64,000 nucleotides of DNA from Pectinatus sottacetonis (GTDB lineage: Bacteria > Bacillota > Negativicutes > Selenomonadales > Selenomonadaceae), in NCBI RefSeq assembly GCF_015732155.1, contig NZ_WIQK01000001.1, forward strand, positions 1,374,001-1,438,000, given 5' to 3'. Below, piece after piece: positions 28,319 through 38,240 of this stretch (positions within the stretch are counted from its first letter, which is position 1; every line of letters begins with the position of its first letter). The notes under the pieces were generated by a model. The model was not told the origin of the DNA, did no database searches, and was given only the letters and a program-made list of their open reading frames with translations. Made by a program: the position numbers and the translations under genes.

Positions 28319-28392
28319 CGATAGAATAATTACAAATATCTGGCAGTCAGATAATAAAGATCTATCGAATGCTGCTTGTCCTATAAATTATA
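28319..28392 (-). promoter_or_regulatory. Putative -10 box and nested inverted repeat in the mqn operon leader
   Basis: On the minus strand TATAAT lies at 28392-28387 with only a weak -35. About 20 bases later is a nested repeat: CGATAGA/TCTATCG (28367-28361 with 28325-28319) enclosing ATCTG-ACTGC-CAGAT (28352-28338). The leader from there to the mqnE start is ~200 bases. Structure is read directly; regulation is inferred. Confidence 0.4.
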
Positions 28393-28478
28393 CTACAAAG
28401 TACATAAGGAGAAAATAGACAAATTGTCAAATTGGGCTGCTGCTTCTTAGAATAAGATATATTTCTACCGGGAAAAAT

Positions 28479-29507
28479 TTAATTTTCACATAATCTGATT
28501 ATTATATCTTCAAATAAAATGGGTGTGTCTTGTCCAGATTTTATTTTATAATCAGCATCGGCAAAGTTTACTATAGCAGTCCGCAGTGATTTTATATCGA
28601 AATGTTGAGCCTGGTTCATTAATTTTTCTGCAATAAACGGAACAAGGCCGATGTTTCTGGCAATAGTTTGTTTACTTAAGCCTTGCAATAGATAATATTT
28701 AATTTTCCATAATTGATTGATATGGCGTGTTAATATTACTAAAATCTTTATGAGATTGGCTCCAGCATTTTTCTCTTTTTCTAACAAAAATAAAGCTTCT
28801 TTTACATTTTTGTTTCCCACGGCTTCAGCTAGAGCAAAGACGGATATTTCCGGTAGGCCAGATAATATGTTTATCAAGTCATTTTTGGTTATAATTTGCT
28901 TGTCTGTATAAAGGGAAAGCTTGTCAAGTTCCTTGTCGAGAAATCCCAAAGAAATTTTTTGCATAAGTCCGATAGTAGATAATAAATAATGATATGCTTG
29001 GGTATCAGGGCGTTTATGCATTTCCCTGAATTTGTCGTTGAGCCATTCACTTATGTTATAGGCACGTATAGGATTAGTTTCTACAACACAGCCGTATTTG
29101 TCTATAGCTTTATATATTTTACGTCTCTTATCAGGTTTTTCATCTGTTTCTAATATCAAGGTGGTAAAGTCGGGAATATTTGCTAATAAACTAAGCAATT
29201 GTTTTTCTCGATTTTCAGCAGTTTTGCTTTTTTTGTCTTTGAGCAGATTATTATTATGAACCAGTATAATATTTTGCTTATTAAAAAAAGGCAGGGTAGA
29301 ACAAGCTTCAATAATACTATTTATAGAAACTGTATCGTCAAATTTACTTATGGAAGTTTGGCTATTTTCATTGCTGTTTTCAGGTAAAAGTTTATGAATT
29401 AACGCCCGGAAAAATTTATCTGTAAGAAATTTTTCTTCACCGGCAATTAAATACAATCTTTTTAAGTCATTTTTTTGTAAAGTTCTCAGAGCATCTTTAT
29501 ACTGCAA
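28479..29507 (-). CDS. holA: DNA polymerase III, delta subunit
   Basis: The clamp-loader delta subunit, which opens the beta clamp. The 342-residue protein has the HolA layout: LYLIAGEEKFLTDKFFRAL at the N-terminus (a degenerate AAA+ P-loop), LILETDEKPDKRRKIYKAI in the middle, and C-terminal ALFLLEKEKNAGANLIKILVILTRHINQLWKIK-type helices. The frame opens at GTG 29516, but the AAGGA is only one base from it. TTG 29507, 10 bases after that site, is the more plausible start. It follows comEC in the same orientation with a 15-base gap, the common comEA-comEC-holA order. Confidence 0.9.
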   Translation of the reverse strand: MQYKDALRTLQKNDLKRLYLIAGEEKFLTDKFFRALIHKLLPENSNENSQTSISKFDDTVSINSIIEACSTLPFFNKQNIILVHNNNLLKDKKSKTAENREKQLLSLLANIPDFTTLILETDEKPDKRRKIYKAIDKYGCVVETNPIRAYNISEWLNDKFREMHKRPDTQAYHYLLSTIGLMQKISLGFLDKELDKLSLYTDKQIITKNDLINILSGLPEISVFALAEAVGNKNVKEALFLLEKEKNAGANLIKILVILTRHINQLWKIKYYLLQGLSKQTIARNIGLVPFIAEKLMNQAQHFDIKSLRTAIVNFADADYKIKSGQDTPILFEDIIIRLCEN

Positions 29508-29522
29508 ATAGAACACGTCCTT

Positions 29523-31883
29523 TTAATTAATATAAGGATGAATACTGCATCTGTAACCATCTGTGGAAAATACAACAGCTCCATTCTTGTCAGTTCGATA
29601 AATTTTGCTGCCGACAGCATGCAGCCGCTTTAATACATTTATATCAGGATGACCGTATTTATTATCAGCACCGACTGATATTACAGACCATCTGGGATGC
29701 ACTTTGGTTAAAAAGAGCATGTTACTAGATGTATTTGAACCATGGTGAGCTACTTTTAAAACTGTACAAGATAGATCAGCTGTATTTTGTTTAACTAAAG
29801 TTTTTTCTTCTTCTGCTGGTGAATCACCGGTAAAAAGGGCACTGAAATTTTTATATGTAACTTTGATGACAACAGAAGTTTCATTAGTAGTATCTTTATT
29901 TTGCGGCTTTCCGGCATAAAGTACCGTGAACTTTACATCATCAACAATAAATGTTTGGCCAGTAGTTACAGGAATTACTTTATTCATTATATCGCTTTGG
30001 GGTGGAATATGCCACAAGGCAGCATATTGGATACGATTTTCGTGACCGATAAAAACGTTTTTTACTGGAAGCTTTTGAATGATGCTGCCAGCTCCTTTGG
30101 CATGGTCACTGTCGATGTGACTTAGAAATATATAATCAAGAGAAGTTACACCATAGTGATAGAGATAAGGAATATCTACGCGTTTGCCAAGATCATAATC
30201 CCCACGGGGATTGCCTCCCGTATCAATCATCACTGTTTTTTGATGTGGTGTTATTATGAGGGCTGCATCACCTTGGCCCACGTCAATAAAATGAATAGTA
30301 AGTTCATGTGGTTTTAAGATATTGTAAATAAAAATAGTTGTTAAGATACAAAGAAATATGGAGAAAATAAGGCTATGCATTTTTATTTTGTTAATGCAGA
30401 AAACGCGGTACGGTTTATATAAAAGAATAAGAAAAGCAATATAATATAATAAACTGCCGGGCAGTGTAAGATAAGGCAGATAAACACTGCTTGCCGGCAG
30501 AATAGATAAAAACTTGGTTGTTTCGTGAACAAATCCAAGCAGCAGACTGCATATTATCAAGATAATACTGCTGAGAAAAGGGAAAAAAATATTTAAGATA
30601 ATAGCGGATAAAGCTAATATAATAATACCATCAACGATGGGAACAGCAACAATATTGGCAAGTAAGGAACTCAGTGATATGGTATGGAAATACCATGATA
30701 GAAATGGCAGACAGAATAATTGAGCACTTAAAGTTATGGATAATGGTAGTGCTGCAAATGGTGGCATAAAGCAAAGTAATTTTCGGAAAAAAGGGGCACC
30801 ATAAAGAAGACCGGCAGTAGCGGCAAAGGATAATTGGAAACTCACATCAAATAGAAGACCTGGCGAAAAAATGAGCATAAAAAGGCCGGCAAGGGTGAGC
30901 AAATAACGGGAGTGACTTTCCCGTCCAAAAGTAAGGGCGGCATAGGAAAGTATACCCATTGAGGCCGATCTTACAACGGGAGGAACCATCCCAGAAAGAA
31001 AAGAATAAACAATTATTATAAAAGATAATATAATAAAAATTAGCCATTTTTTTAAATGGAATATTTGTCCAAATCCGATAATGGTTCCGGCTAAAAGTGT
31101 AATGTGCGAGCCGGAAACAGATAATATATGAACTATGCCGGTGGTGGTAAATGAATCCAAAAGGTCAGGATCTATTCCAGCATAACCACCGAATAACATG
31201 GCAAAAATAGCTGCTGCATCAGCGTTTGGCATTATTTTTTTCATGGAAGCACGGATATTTTCACGGATTTCAGCCATCTTCTTGGCAAAAGGCAGGATAT
31301 CTAGTTTAGTTATTTTCATGTTGCTGTGAGCTGTTACGGCAGCAAATATATTCTGCTGCCGGGCTGTTGCTATGGTATCAATGCGTCCAGGATTTTTATA
31401 GGAAGATAATTTACATATTTTTCCTGTTAAAGCTATTTTGTCACCGATTGATGCTGTGGGCAGAATTTTTTGCCGGACATATAGATAATAACCACCACTG
31501 GTGGTTTTGCCATTGCTACTTAATGCAGACATTTTATATGTAATATGGTAAAAGCCAACAGCATCTTTATGTATCTGAGGTTCATCCTGTACTATACCGG
31601 TTATTTCTTGCTGCCGACCTATGAGCATAGAAATATTATCAGTAGGAATGTCCTGATATAGAAGGCAGCGCTCTAAACCAATGGTAAAAAATAGTAAAAT
31701 TATAATTAAGAAAGTATATTTATTTTTTTTTATGGTACCATAAAATGAAAGGATAAATAATATAATCACTATAATAGAAATAATTTTCAGGGAAAAGAGA
31801 AAATATGTACCAGAAATGATTCCGGACATAAGACTTATAAAAATAGTGTTTTCCAGAAATAGAGGATATTGGCCATATTTCAT
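29523..31883 (-). CDS. comEC: DNA internalization-related competence protein ComEC/Rec2
   Basis: A 786-residue membrane channel for uptake of transforming DNA. Order: N-terminal membrane segments with an OB-like external domain (~70-190), the competence domain with many membrane helices (~220-500; HILSVSGSHITLLAG is characteristic), and a C-terminal metallo-beta-lactamase domain with VGQGDAALI, HIDSDHAKG and ALFTGDSPAEEE, which retains the histidine and aspartate ligands of an active nuclease. Its ATG overlaps the comEA stop by 4 bases. Full length, so DNA uptake may be functional. Confidence 0.95.
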   Translation of the reverse strand: MKYGQYPLFLENTIFISLMSGIISGTYFLFSLKIISIIVIILFILSFYGTIKKNKYTFLIIILLFFTIGLERCLLYQDIPTDNISMLIGRQQEITGIVQDEPQIHKDAVGFYHITYKMSALSSNGKTTSGGYYLYVRQKILPTASIGDKIALTGKICKLSSYKNPGRIDTIATARQQNIFAAVTAHSNMKITKLDILPFAKKMAEIRENIRASMKKIMPNADAAAIFAMLFGGYAGIDPDLLDSFTTTGIVHILSVSGSHITLLAGTIIGFGQIFHLKKWLIFIILSFIIIVYSFLSGMVPPVVRSASMGILSYAALTFGRESHSRYLLTLAGLFMLIFSPGLLFDVSFQLSFAATAGLLYGAPFFRKLLCFMPPFAALPLSITLSAQLFCLPFLSWYFHTISLSSLLANIVAVPIVDGIIILALSAIILNIFFPFLSSIILIICSLLLGFVHETTKFLSILPASSVYLPYLTLPGSLLYYIAFLILLYKPYRVFCINKIKMHSLIFSIFLCILTTIFIYNILKPHELTIHFIDVGQGDAALIITPHQKTVMIDTGGNPRGDYDLGKRVDIPYLYHYGVTSLDYIFLSHIDSDHAKGAGSIIQKLPVKNVFIGHENRIQYAALWHIPPQSDIMNKVIPVTTGQTFIVDDVKFTVLYAGKPQNKDTTNETSVVIKVTYKNFSALFTGDSPAEEEKTLVKQNTADLSCTVLKVAHHGSNTSSNMLFLTKVHPRWSVISVGADNKYGHPDINVLKRLHAVGSKIYRTDKNGAVVFSTDGYRCSIHPYIN

Positions 31884-32440
31884 AACAGAATCCTGTCTTT
31901 TATTTTTGTCAGTTTGGCAGTACCTATACCATGTACATTTTTCAGTTGCTCTATAGTTTTAAAAGCACCATTTTTTTGGCGGTACTGAATTATGCGGGAG
32001 GCCATAGCTGGGCCAATCCCGGGAAGCTTGCTGAGCTGAGTGGCATCGGCAGTGTTAATGTTAACTTTTTCCTGGTTTTTGTCGGAGGAATTAACACTGT
32101 TTGTTTCAATAGATGTTTTTACCGGAACTTTTATCTGCATTTCGTCTTGTATTTTTTGGGCTAAATTAATACCCTGTGGATCAGCTGTTTCGCTCAAACC
32201 CCCACACTGTTTTACTGCATCAACGATGCGCGCTCCAGCGGGCAGAGTAATGACACCGGGTTTATTTACAGCACCTGTTACATAGACAACAATGGTATTA
32301 TTTTGTTCTCCGCTAGGAGTGATACAAGTTTTGTTTTCCAGGGAAACACTGCTGGTATGGTAATGAGTGTAAAATATGGATACAGTTGCTGCGGCGGTTA
32401 TGAGAAGTAGTATAATAAGTTGTTTTTTAAACATAGGCAT
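31880..32440 (-). CDS. comEA: Competence DNA-binding protein ComEA
   Basis: A 186-residue receptor that binds double-stranded DNA outside the membrane. It has a membrane anchor (~7-25), an SLBB domain (VYVTGAVNKPGVITLPAGARIVDAVKQCGG) and a C-terminal pair of helix-hairpin-helix motifs (INTADATQLSKLPGIG and LKNVHGIGTAKLTKIK). AAAGGA is 7 bases before ATG 32440. It is directly followed by comEC, giving a standard competence operon. Confidence 0.95.
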   Translation of the reverse strand: MPMFKKQLIILLLITAAATVSIFYTHYHTSSVSLENKTCITPSGEQNNTIVVYVTGAVNKPGVITLPAGARIVDAVKQCGGLSETADPQGINLAQKIQDEMQIKVPVKTSIETNSVNSSDKNQEKVNINTADATQLSKLPGIGPAMASRIIQYRQKNGAFKTIEQLKNVHGIGTAKLTKIKDRILL

Positions 32441-32634
32441 AATAAAATCCTTTGAAAATAAACAAAAAATAACGAAAATTCAATCTTAATTATACAGACC
32501 AAATTTAAATTTATGGTTTAATTTTAGCAGTATGCGAAGACTGCTGTATACCGAAGTACCTAATAATATAGTTTTTTGCCCATTGTAGAGAGGTGGAATA
32601 TTTTTTATACGGGCAATGCCATATCCGAAGTGAA

Positions 32635-32674
32635 GTCCCATAGGGATAACTTACCATTGTAACATCTATGGGAC
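32635..32674. repeat. Inverted repeat GTCCCATAG ... CTATGGGAC
   Basis: A perfect 9-bp inverted repeat with a 22-base loop lies ~30 bases after the HIT-like gene and ~195 bases before comEA. No T-run follows on either strand, so it is a poor terminator. The rest of the 261-base gap shows nothing clear. Confidence 0.4.
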
Positions 32675-32701
32675 TGTTTATGACAAGAGAATTAGTCGTT
32701 G

Positions 32702-33469
32702 TTATAAAACATTGGAATATAATTTTTGCATTTCTTTTGCTATTACATGAAGATTATTAGGGCGCAGCCGTAGATTGTAGCCAATAAAAAGTGGTGAAGT
32801 AGGAAACCGAGGCATTATTTTCACAGTAATATAGCCATCAATTCGATAGAAAAATATATTATAACTTTTACAACGTTTGTTAAAATGATTCATTATATAG
32901 TCGACCGATATTTTTATAAAATCAGCAATAGTATCAGTTTCACTGTTATTTGTTGTAAGGATATTTAGCTCACAAAAACCCAGGCGCGGTTGCGTAGATA
33001 CATTGAGTTCTACATGGCGCCTTTTAGCGACGGGAATGCCAATGAATTCGTCTTTTTCATACATTAGTGAAGCCTCTGTATGCTTTAGACCGATTATCTG
33101 CATATGGGGATGGCGCATGGTACCACCAGATAATGGACCATAGTTTTTGAAAAATAGTACAGATTTATATTTGCCTGAATCAAGCATAGCAAACCAGTGT
33201 CTGATGCCAAAATGTATGAGTCTGTGCATATGCTCCCTACTGTAATCAGGAATATCACTTCCACAATAGCGTGTTTCTAGAAGGACTGTCTGATAAGCAT
33301 CTTCTAAAACATTGTATTTATTTTCTAGTAATGTTAATTCACCACAGGTATCAATGATGTTTTCAAGATGAGTATAATCACAAAAGGGACATTTAGCATT
33401 TTTGTTAATAATTGTTTCTGGCTTATTTCTGCCTATTGATGTATTAAATTCTATAATATTTTTTTCCAT
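32702..33469 (-). CDS. DUF4931 / GalT-like HIT-superfamily protein
   Basis: A 255-residue protein related to galactose-1-phosphate uridylyltransferases and HIT hydrolases. CPFC (27-30) is a zinc-ribbon half near the N-terminus, and the catalytic-type H-x-H-x-Q motif is H120-P-H122-M-Q124. It looks like the DUF4931 family, which lacks a defined substrate. GAGGGAC precedes the ATG. It stands alone, divergent from the flippase gene. A nucleotidyl-transfer or hydrolase role is only a family inference. Confidence 0.75.
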   Translation of the reverse strand: MEKNIIEFNTSIGRNKPETIINKNAKCPFCDYTHLENIIDTCGELTLLENKYNVLEDAYQTVLLETRYCGSDIPDYSREHMHRLIHFGIRHWFAMLDSGKYKSVLFFKNYGPLSGGTMRHPHMQIIGLKHTEASLMYEKDEFIGIPVAKRRHVELNVSTQPRLGFCELNILTTNNSETDTIADFIKISVDYIMNHFNKRCKSYNIFFYRIDGYITVKIMPRFPTSPLFIGYNLRLRPNNLHVIAKEMQKLYSNVL

Positions 33470-33650
33470 TACAAGTCCCTCGGAATAATAATTTTCTAAC
33501 AGCGGTAATATTTTTAAATATAAATTATACTAGCGTAGTTTAAAGATAAATGCTATAATTTTTAAGTTAACATTTAAAGGTTATAATTATGAATGAATTT
33601 GCTGTTGAATATATTATATATAATTTCAGTAAAAAAGGAAAATAAAAGTT

Positions 33651-35336
33651 TTGTTTAAAATGAAGCAGGTGCTGACGATAAATACACAAACTACTACTGA
33701 AAAAGAAAATGATAAAAATAAATCCTTTCTAAAAGGAACACTTATATTAACAGTAGCCGGAATCGTTGTTAAGGTTATAGGGTCATTGAACTGGATATTT
33801 GTGTCACGTGTTTTGGGTGGAGAGGGAATAGGGCTATATCAAATGGCATTTCCCATTTACTTTTTGGCGTTTAATATTTCTACTGCTGGAGTGCCAATTG
33901 CTATTTCTATAATTACAGCTGAACATGTGGCACTAAAGGATATATGGGGTGCCAAACGGGTTTTTCATATATCTATGACATTGATGTTTTTTACAGGTAT
34001 TTTATGCAGTTTGTTAACATATTTTGGTGCGCAATGGCTTATAGACTGGCATTTTATCCGGGATCCACGTGCTTATTATGCGGTTGTGGCATTGTCTCCA
34101 GCAATATTTTTTGTTACTATTCTAGCAAGTTCACGTGGTTATCTGCAAGGCTGGCAACGAATGACACCAACAGGGGTATCGCAGATCGTAGAACAGATTT
34201 TTCGTGTTATAACGATGATATTGTTTGCACAGCTTTTACTGCCTTATGGCTTGGAATATGCTGCTGCTGGAGCGAGTCTGGGAGCTGTAGCTGGAGCTGT
34301 GGCTGGTCTGCTTGTCTTAATATATTTTCATTGGCAGTTAAACAAAGATATCAGTAAGAAATATGGAACACATCTTGCTCCTCCACCTAATACGAAAGTT
34401 GAATCGGTTGGCCGGATAATGAAAAGAATATTCAAATTATCATTACCTGTTTCAGCAACAAGTATTATGCTGCCGATTGTGGCTAATCTTGATTTGATGA
34501 TAGTACCGCAAAGACTTGAAGTGGCTGGTTACACAGTCAATGAAGCAACTAAGTTATTCGGGTATTTGACAGGGATGGCGGTGCCGCTGGTCAATCTGGC
34601 CACGATATTGACAGCGGCACTAGCAATAAGTATTGTGCCGGCTATTTCAGAAGCACGGATGCTGAGAAATTATGATAGCTGTTTCAAACAGACTGCTGGT
34701 GCGATACGCATAGCAAATTTTATTTGTTTCCCGGCTTTTGTAATTGTTTTTATATTAGCAGTACCAATAGCTAGTCTTATTTATAATGCTCCTGGAGCTG
34801 GACCAGCTGTATGGGTATCGGCTTTTTCGATAGTTCTACTAGGTCTACACCAGATTACCACAGCTGTTTTACAGGGACTGGGGCATCCTACGGTTCCCAT
34901 GGTGAATATGATTATTGCGGCAATTGCCAAAGTCATTTTGAATTGGACGCTCACAGCGCAGCCTTCGCTGGGAATTATGGGAGCTGCATGGGCAACAGCT
35001 GCGGATATAGGAATTGCCGCACTTATTAATTTATATTTTCTTCATAAATATATAGGGTATAAAATAGAGTTTAAACAGGTAGCAAAAAATATCATGGCCG
35101 CGGCGGTAATGGCAGTGATAATTTATGCGACCTATCATCTGATCATGTTTAAGCTGTCTAGTAATGCTATTGCAACATTAAGTTCTGTATTTGTAGGTGC
35201 TGTTGCCTATATAGTAGTTCTTTTATTAGTGAGAGGAATTTTGGAAAGCGATATGGAAGCCATCCCAGTGGTTGGTAAATTTGCTATAAAGGGTCTGCGG
35301 AAAATAGGTGTGTTTAAAGAAGCATCTCAGGAGTAA
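33651..35336 (+). CDS. SpoVB/MurJ-like polysaccharide flippase
   Basis: A 561-residue integral membrane protein of the MOP exporter superfamily with about 14 hydrophobic segments. The opening SFLKGTLILTVAGIVVKVIGS and RVLGGEGIGLYQMAFPIYFL is characteristic of the SpoVB/YtgP branch, which flips lipid-linked wall precursors. It starts at TTG 33651, 10 bases after AGGAA; an ATG three codons later is 19 bases away and less likely. It is followed by a lipid-kinase gene with a 6-base gap. A peptidoglycan or polysaccharide lipid carrier is the probable substrate; sporulation itself is not implied. Confidence 0.88.
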   Translation: MFKMKQVLTINTQTTTEKENDKNKSFLKGTLILTVAGIVVKVIGSLNWIFVSRVLGGEGIGLYQMAFPIYFLAFNISTAGVPIAISIITAEHVALKDIWGAKRVFHISMTLMFFTGILCSLLTYFGAQWLIDWHFIRDPRAYYAVVALSPAIFFVTILASSRGYLQGWQRMTPTGVSQIVEQIFRVITMILFAQLLLPYGLEYAAAGASLGAVAGAVAGLLVLIYFHWQLNKDISKKYGTHLAPPPNTKVESVGRIMKRIFKLSLPVSATSIMLPIVANLDLMIVPQRLEVAGYTVNEATKLFGYLTGMAVPLVNLATILTAALAISIVPAISEARMLRNYDSCFKQTAGAIRIANFICFPAFVIVFILAVPIASLIYNAPGAGPAVWVSAFSIVLLGLHQITTAVLQGLGHPTVPMVNMIIAAIAKVILNWTLTAQPSLGIMGAAWATAADIGIAALINLYFLHKYIGYKIEFKQVAKNIMAAAVMAVIIYATYHLIMFKLSSNAIATLSSVFVGAVAYIVVLLLVRGILESDMEAIPVVGKFAIKGLRKIGVFKEASQE

Positions 35337-35342
35337 TACGAA

Positions 35343-36224
35343 ATGAAAAAATTTGTTCTTGCCTATAATCCGGTGTCAGGAGATGCTATGTTTAAACGAA
35401 AACTGGATCAGCTGATTGCAGTGTTCCAGGAACGATATTGTATTCTGGTACCATATAGAACGGGGTTACATAATGAAGATTTTGTAAGAGTTGTCAGTAT
35501 GATAAAGCCAGAAGGAATTATAATTGCTGGCGGTGATGGAACTCTCAACGAAATTATAAATATAATGCTAAAAAATAAGATAGACCTGCCTATTGCGGTT
35601 ATACCAAGTGGGACGTCAAATGATTTTGCTTCGGGGCTGTCATTGAATTTAAGTGAATTTGAATTATATTTGGATGCAATTATTGCGAAGAATACTATGT
35701 CTGTGGATGTTGGTTATACTGGCGATAAATATTTCATAAATGTGGCAAGTGCAGGAACACTTACTTCTGTGGCGCATGACGTTGACCGGAGGCTGAAAAT
35801 GACTTTTGGTAAGTTGGCATATTATTTGCGGGGCATAGGTGAGTTGCCGAGATTTCGGGCACTTGATATGATGGTGGAAACTGATGGAATAATAAAAAGG
35901 GTAAGCGCATTTTTTGTGCTTATAGTTAATAGTAATGTAGTAGCTGGACTAAAAAATGTTTCAGTAAATGCTAAATTGAACGATGGTAAGCTCGATCTGA
36001 TAATGCTTAAACAGTGTAAACTATCTGAATTAGTGGCTTTTACCGCAGAAACGGTTGCGGGTAAAGCTGTGGTTGGTAATAAAAATATTGAATATATTCA
36101 GGCAGCGGCGATAAAGATTAGTAGTAATAAAATTGTTGAAAGCGATATAGACGGAGAACCGGGACCAGTGCTGCCGTTAGATATAAAAACAATACCATTG
36201 GCAATTAATATATACATAAAATAA
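35343..36224 (+). CDS. YegS/DgkB-family lipid kinase
   Basis: A 293-residue diacylglycerol-kinase-type catalytic protein. The nucleotide-binding motif GGDGTLNEIINIM lies at ~64-76, and IAVIPSGTSNDFASGL at ~86-101 is the family GT-x-ND segment. The C-terminal part carries the DGE-like (IDGEP) end. It would phosphorylate diacylglycerol or a related lipid at the membrane. It follows the flippase gene closely, consistent with lipid-linked envelope metabolism, and ends in a strong terminator shared with accC. Confidence 0.9.
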   Translation: MKKFVLAYNPVSGDAMFKRKLDQLIAVFQERYCILVPYRTGLHNEDFVRVVSMIKPEGIIIAGGDGTLNEIINIMLKNKIDLPIAVIPSGTSNDFASGLSLNLSEFELYLDAIIAKNTMSVDVGYTGDKYFINVASAGTLTSVAHDVDRRLKMTFGKLAYYLRGIGELPRFRALDMMVETDGIIKRVSAFFVLIVNSNVVAGLKNVSVNAKLNDGKLDLIMLKQCKLSELVAFTAETVAGKAVVGNKNIEYIQAAAIKISSNKIVESDIDGEPGPVLPLDIKTIPLAINIYIK

Positions 36225-36237
36225 AAGTATACTTAAT

Positions 36238-36276
36238 AAAAGGTTATGATTCCGCATGCGAAATCATAACCTTTTT
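36238..36276. terminator. Bidirectional terminator between convergent genes
   Basis: AAAAGGTTATGATT pairs with AATCATAACCTTTT (14 bp) around a CGCATGCG-containing centre, with A and T runs on the two sides. It lies 14 bases after the lipid-kinase stop and 26 before the biotin-carboxylase stop, so it serves both. Confidence 0.9.
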
Positions 36277-36301
36277 ATTTTTATTTATTTTTAAGCATTA
36301 A

Positions 36302-37801
36302 TTACATATAATATAATCCCGAATTTATAGCGATACGCATATCATTGTCTACTTTTTCCTGGGACCATTCAGAAGGATCCTCATGTTTTTCATCTTCTTG
36401 TTTTGTCTGAGTATTTGGTAAAACAGGCGGCTCAGATTTGGAAATGGTTTCTTTAGAAATTGGCTTGGTATAATGATATTTAGAAAAATGATCTTTTATG
36501 AAGCGTGTATCAATATTGCCAGTACGGAAGTAAGGGTCACGCAATATTTTTTTATGCAGGGGAATAGTTGTTTTAATCCCATCAATGGTAAATTCGTCCA
36601 AAGCACGTTGCATGATTTTAATAGCATCGCCACGGGTCCGCCCATGTACAATGATTTTTGCTATCATGGAATCATAATATGGAGAGATACTAAGACCGGC
36701 ACATACGCCACTGTCAACGCGCACACGCGGACCGCCTGGTTCAATAAAGAAATTTACTTTTCCTGGTGATGGAAGAAAATTATTTTCTGGATCTTCTGCA
36801 TTTATACGGCATTCAATAGCATGCCCGGTATTTTTTATGTCAGATTGTTTAATATCAAGTGGTTCACCTGCAGCAATACGTATCTGGGTACGCACTAGAT
36901 CAATACCGGTAACTGCTTCAGTTATAGCATGTTCTACCTGTACACGTGGATTTATTTCCATGAAATAAAAGTCATTATCATGCAGATTTAGTAAAAATTC
37001 TACTGTACCGATGTTACTGTAATGAACACTCTTAGCAGCTTTTATAGCTAAATCTCCTACACGTCTGCGCATATCAGGAGTTAAGGCCACCGAAGGCGAT
37101 TCTTCCAGTAGCTTTTGGTTACGGCGCTGCAGAGAACATTCCCGTTCACCTAATTGAAGGACCGTGCCATAATTATCGGCTATGATTTGCACTTCTATAT
37201 GGCGTGAATGATTGATATAGTGTTCAAAGTAATATTTAATATCTTTTAAATTGGTGATATGTAATATCTTTTTTAAATCATCTTCACTATTAGCTACGAT
37301 CATTCCTTTACCGCCACCGCCAGCAACAGGTTTTAAAATTACAGGATAACCTACTTCAGCAGCTTTTTTTATAGCATCTTCTTCATCAATAAGTGGATCA
37401 CTGCCTTTAGACATGGGAATCCCAGAGGGAACCATTGCGGCACGGGCAATATCTTTGTCGCCAACTTGCCGGATAGTTTCTGGGTGAGGTCCTATCCAAG
37501 TCATACCGGCTTTTGTTACACGTTCAGCAAAATCGGCATCTTCAGATAGAAAACCATAACCAGGATGTACAGCATCAGCTTCGGTATCAAGGGCTGCCCG
37601 CATTAAAGCATTATAATTTAAATATGATAAGGCAGCATCAGCCGGACCAATATTATAAGCTAGATCGGCCAACTTGACATGCATAGCGTCCTTATCTTCA
37701 TCGGAATATACGGCAACAGATTGAATGCCCATTTCTTTGCAAGCCCTGATGATACGGACAGCAATTTCACCACGATTAGCAATTAAAATGCGTTTAAACA
37801 A
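36302..37801 (-). CDS. accC: Biotin carboxylase of an acyl-CoA carboxylase
   Basis: It carboxylates biotin on a carrier protein using ATP and bicarbonate. It begins FKRILIANRGEIAVRII, with the ATP-grasp loop PVAGGGGKGM, HIEVQIIADNYG and MEINPRVQVEHAITE all in place. The 499-residue length exceeds the usual ~450 by a tail rich in Lys, Glu and Pro (after ~445). The start is a TTG at 37801, 8 bases after AGGAG; the frame opens at a GTG at 37810. No biotin-carrier or carboxyltransferase gene is adjacent, so the partners lie elsewhere. Acetyl- or propionyl-CoA specificity cannot be read. Confidence 0.9.
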   Translation of the reverse strand: MFKRILIANRGEIAVRIIRACKEMGIQSVAVYSDEDKDAMHVKLADLAYNIGPADAALSYLNYNALMRAALDTEADAVHPGYGFLSEDADFAERVTKAGMTWIGPHPETIRQVGDKDIARAAMVPSGIPMSKGSDPLIDEEDAIKKAAEVGYPVILKPVAGGGGKGMIVANSEDDLKKILHITNLKDIKYYFEHYINHSRHIEVQIIADNYGTVLQLGERECSLQRRNQKLLEESPSVALTPDMRRRVGDLAIKAAKSVHYSNIGTVEFLLNLHDNDFYFMEINPRVQVEHAITEAVTGIDLVRTQIRIAAGEPLDIKQSDIKNTGHAIECRINAEDPENNFLPSPGKVNFFIEPGGPRVRVDSGVCAGLSISPYYDSMIAKIIVHGRTRGDAIKIMQRALDEFTIDGIKTTIPLHKKILRDPYFRTGNIDTRFIKDHFSKYHYTKPISKETISKSEPPVLPNTQTKQEDEKHEDPSEWSQEKVDNDMRIAINSGLYYM

Positions 37802-37876
37802 AAATATCACTCCTAGTTATACAGTATATATTGTGAAAAACAAAACTTAGTAAGGTATTTTTTTATTTTAATGAAA

Positions 37877-37913
37877 CCTGTATAAACAATAATGAATAAT
37901 TGTTCTATACAGG
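37877..37913. repeat. Inverted repeat CCTGTATA ... TATACAGG in the accC upstream region
   Basis: An 8-bp outer repeat encloses ACAAT/ATTGT, giving a hairpin of ~37 bases. It lies ~76 bases upstream of accC. It lacks a U-run. It may be an operator. The remaining bases of the 37802-38240 gap are very AT-rich with no ORF that I can support. Confidence 0.4.
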
Positions 37914-38240
37914 ACAAATTTATTCTATATCACTGATGAACATAAGTCAAGTTAATGATATTATTAATAAATAGTAATATAATATTTAACAGTACTTATG
38001 TCTATCACCAAAAAACAAAAGCTATATAAATTTATTTAGTAATGTATAAAAATAATTTTGGCGATAAATAATGTAAATTTCTTGTTTTGCAGATAGTATT
38101 AATTGGAAAATGTTTATTACAAGAAGCTTTTTGATATACAAAAAAGAAAGTTTTAATAATATCATAAATATTTTTACAAAAAAAGTTTTTTTACAAAAAT
38201 TTATTTATCACAGGAAAAAATTTATTAAATGATATACTAC

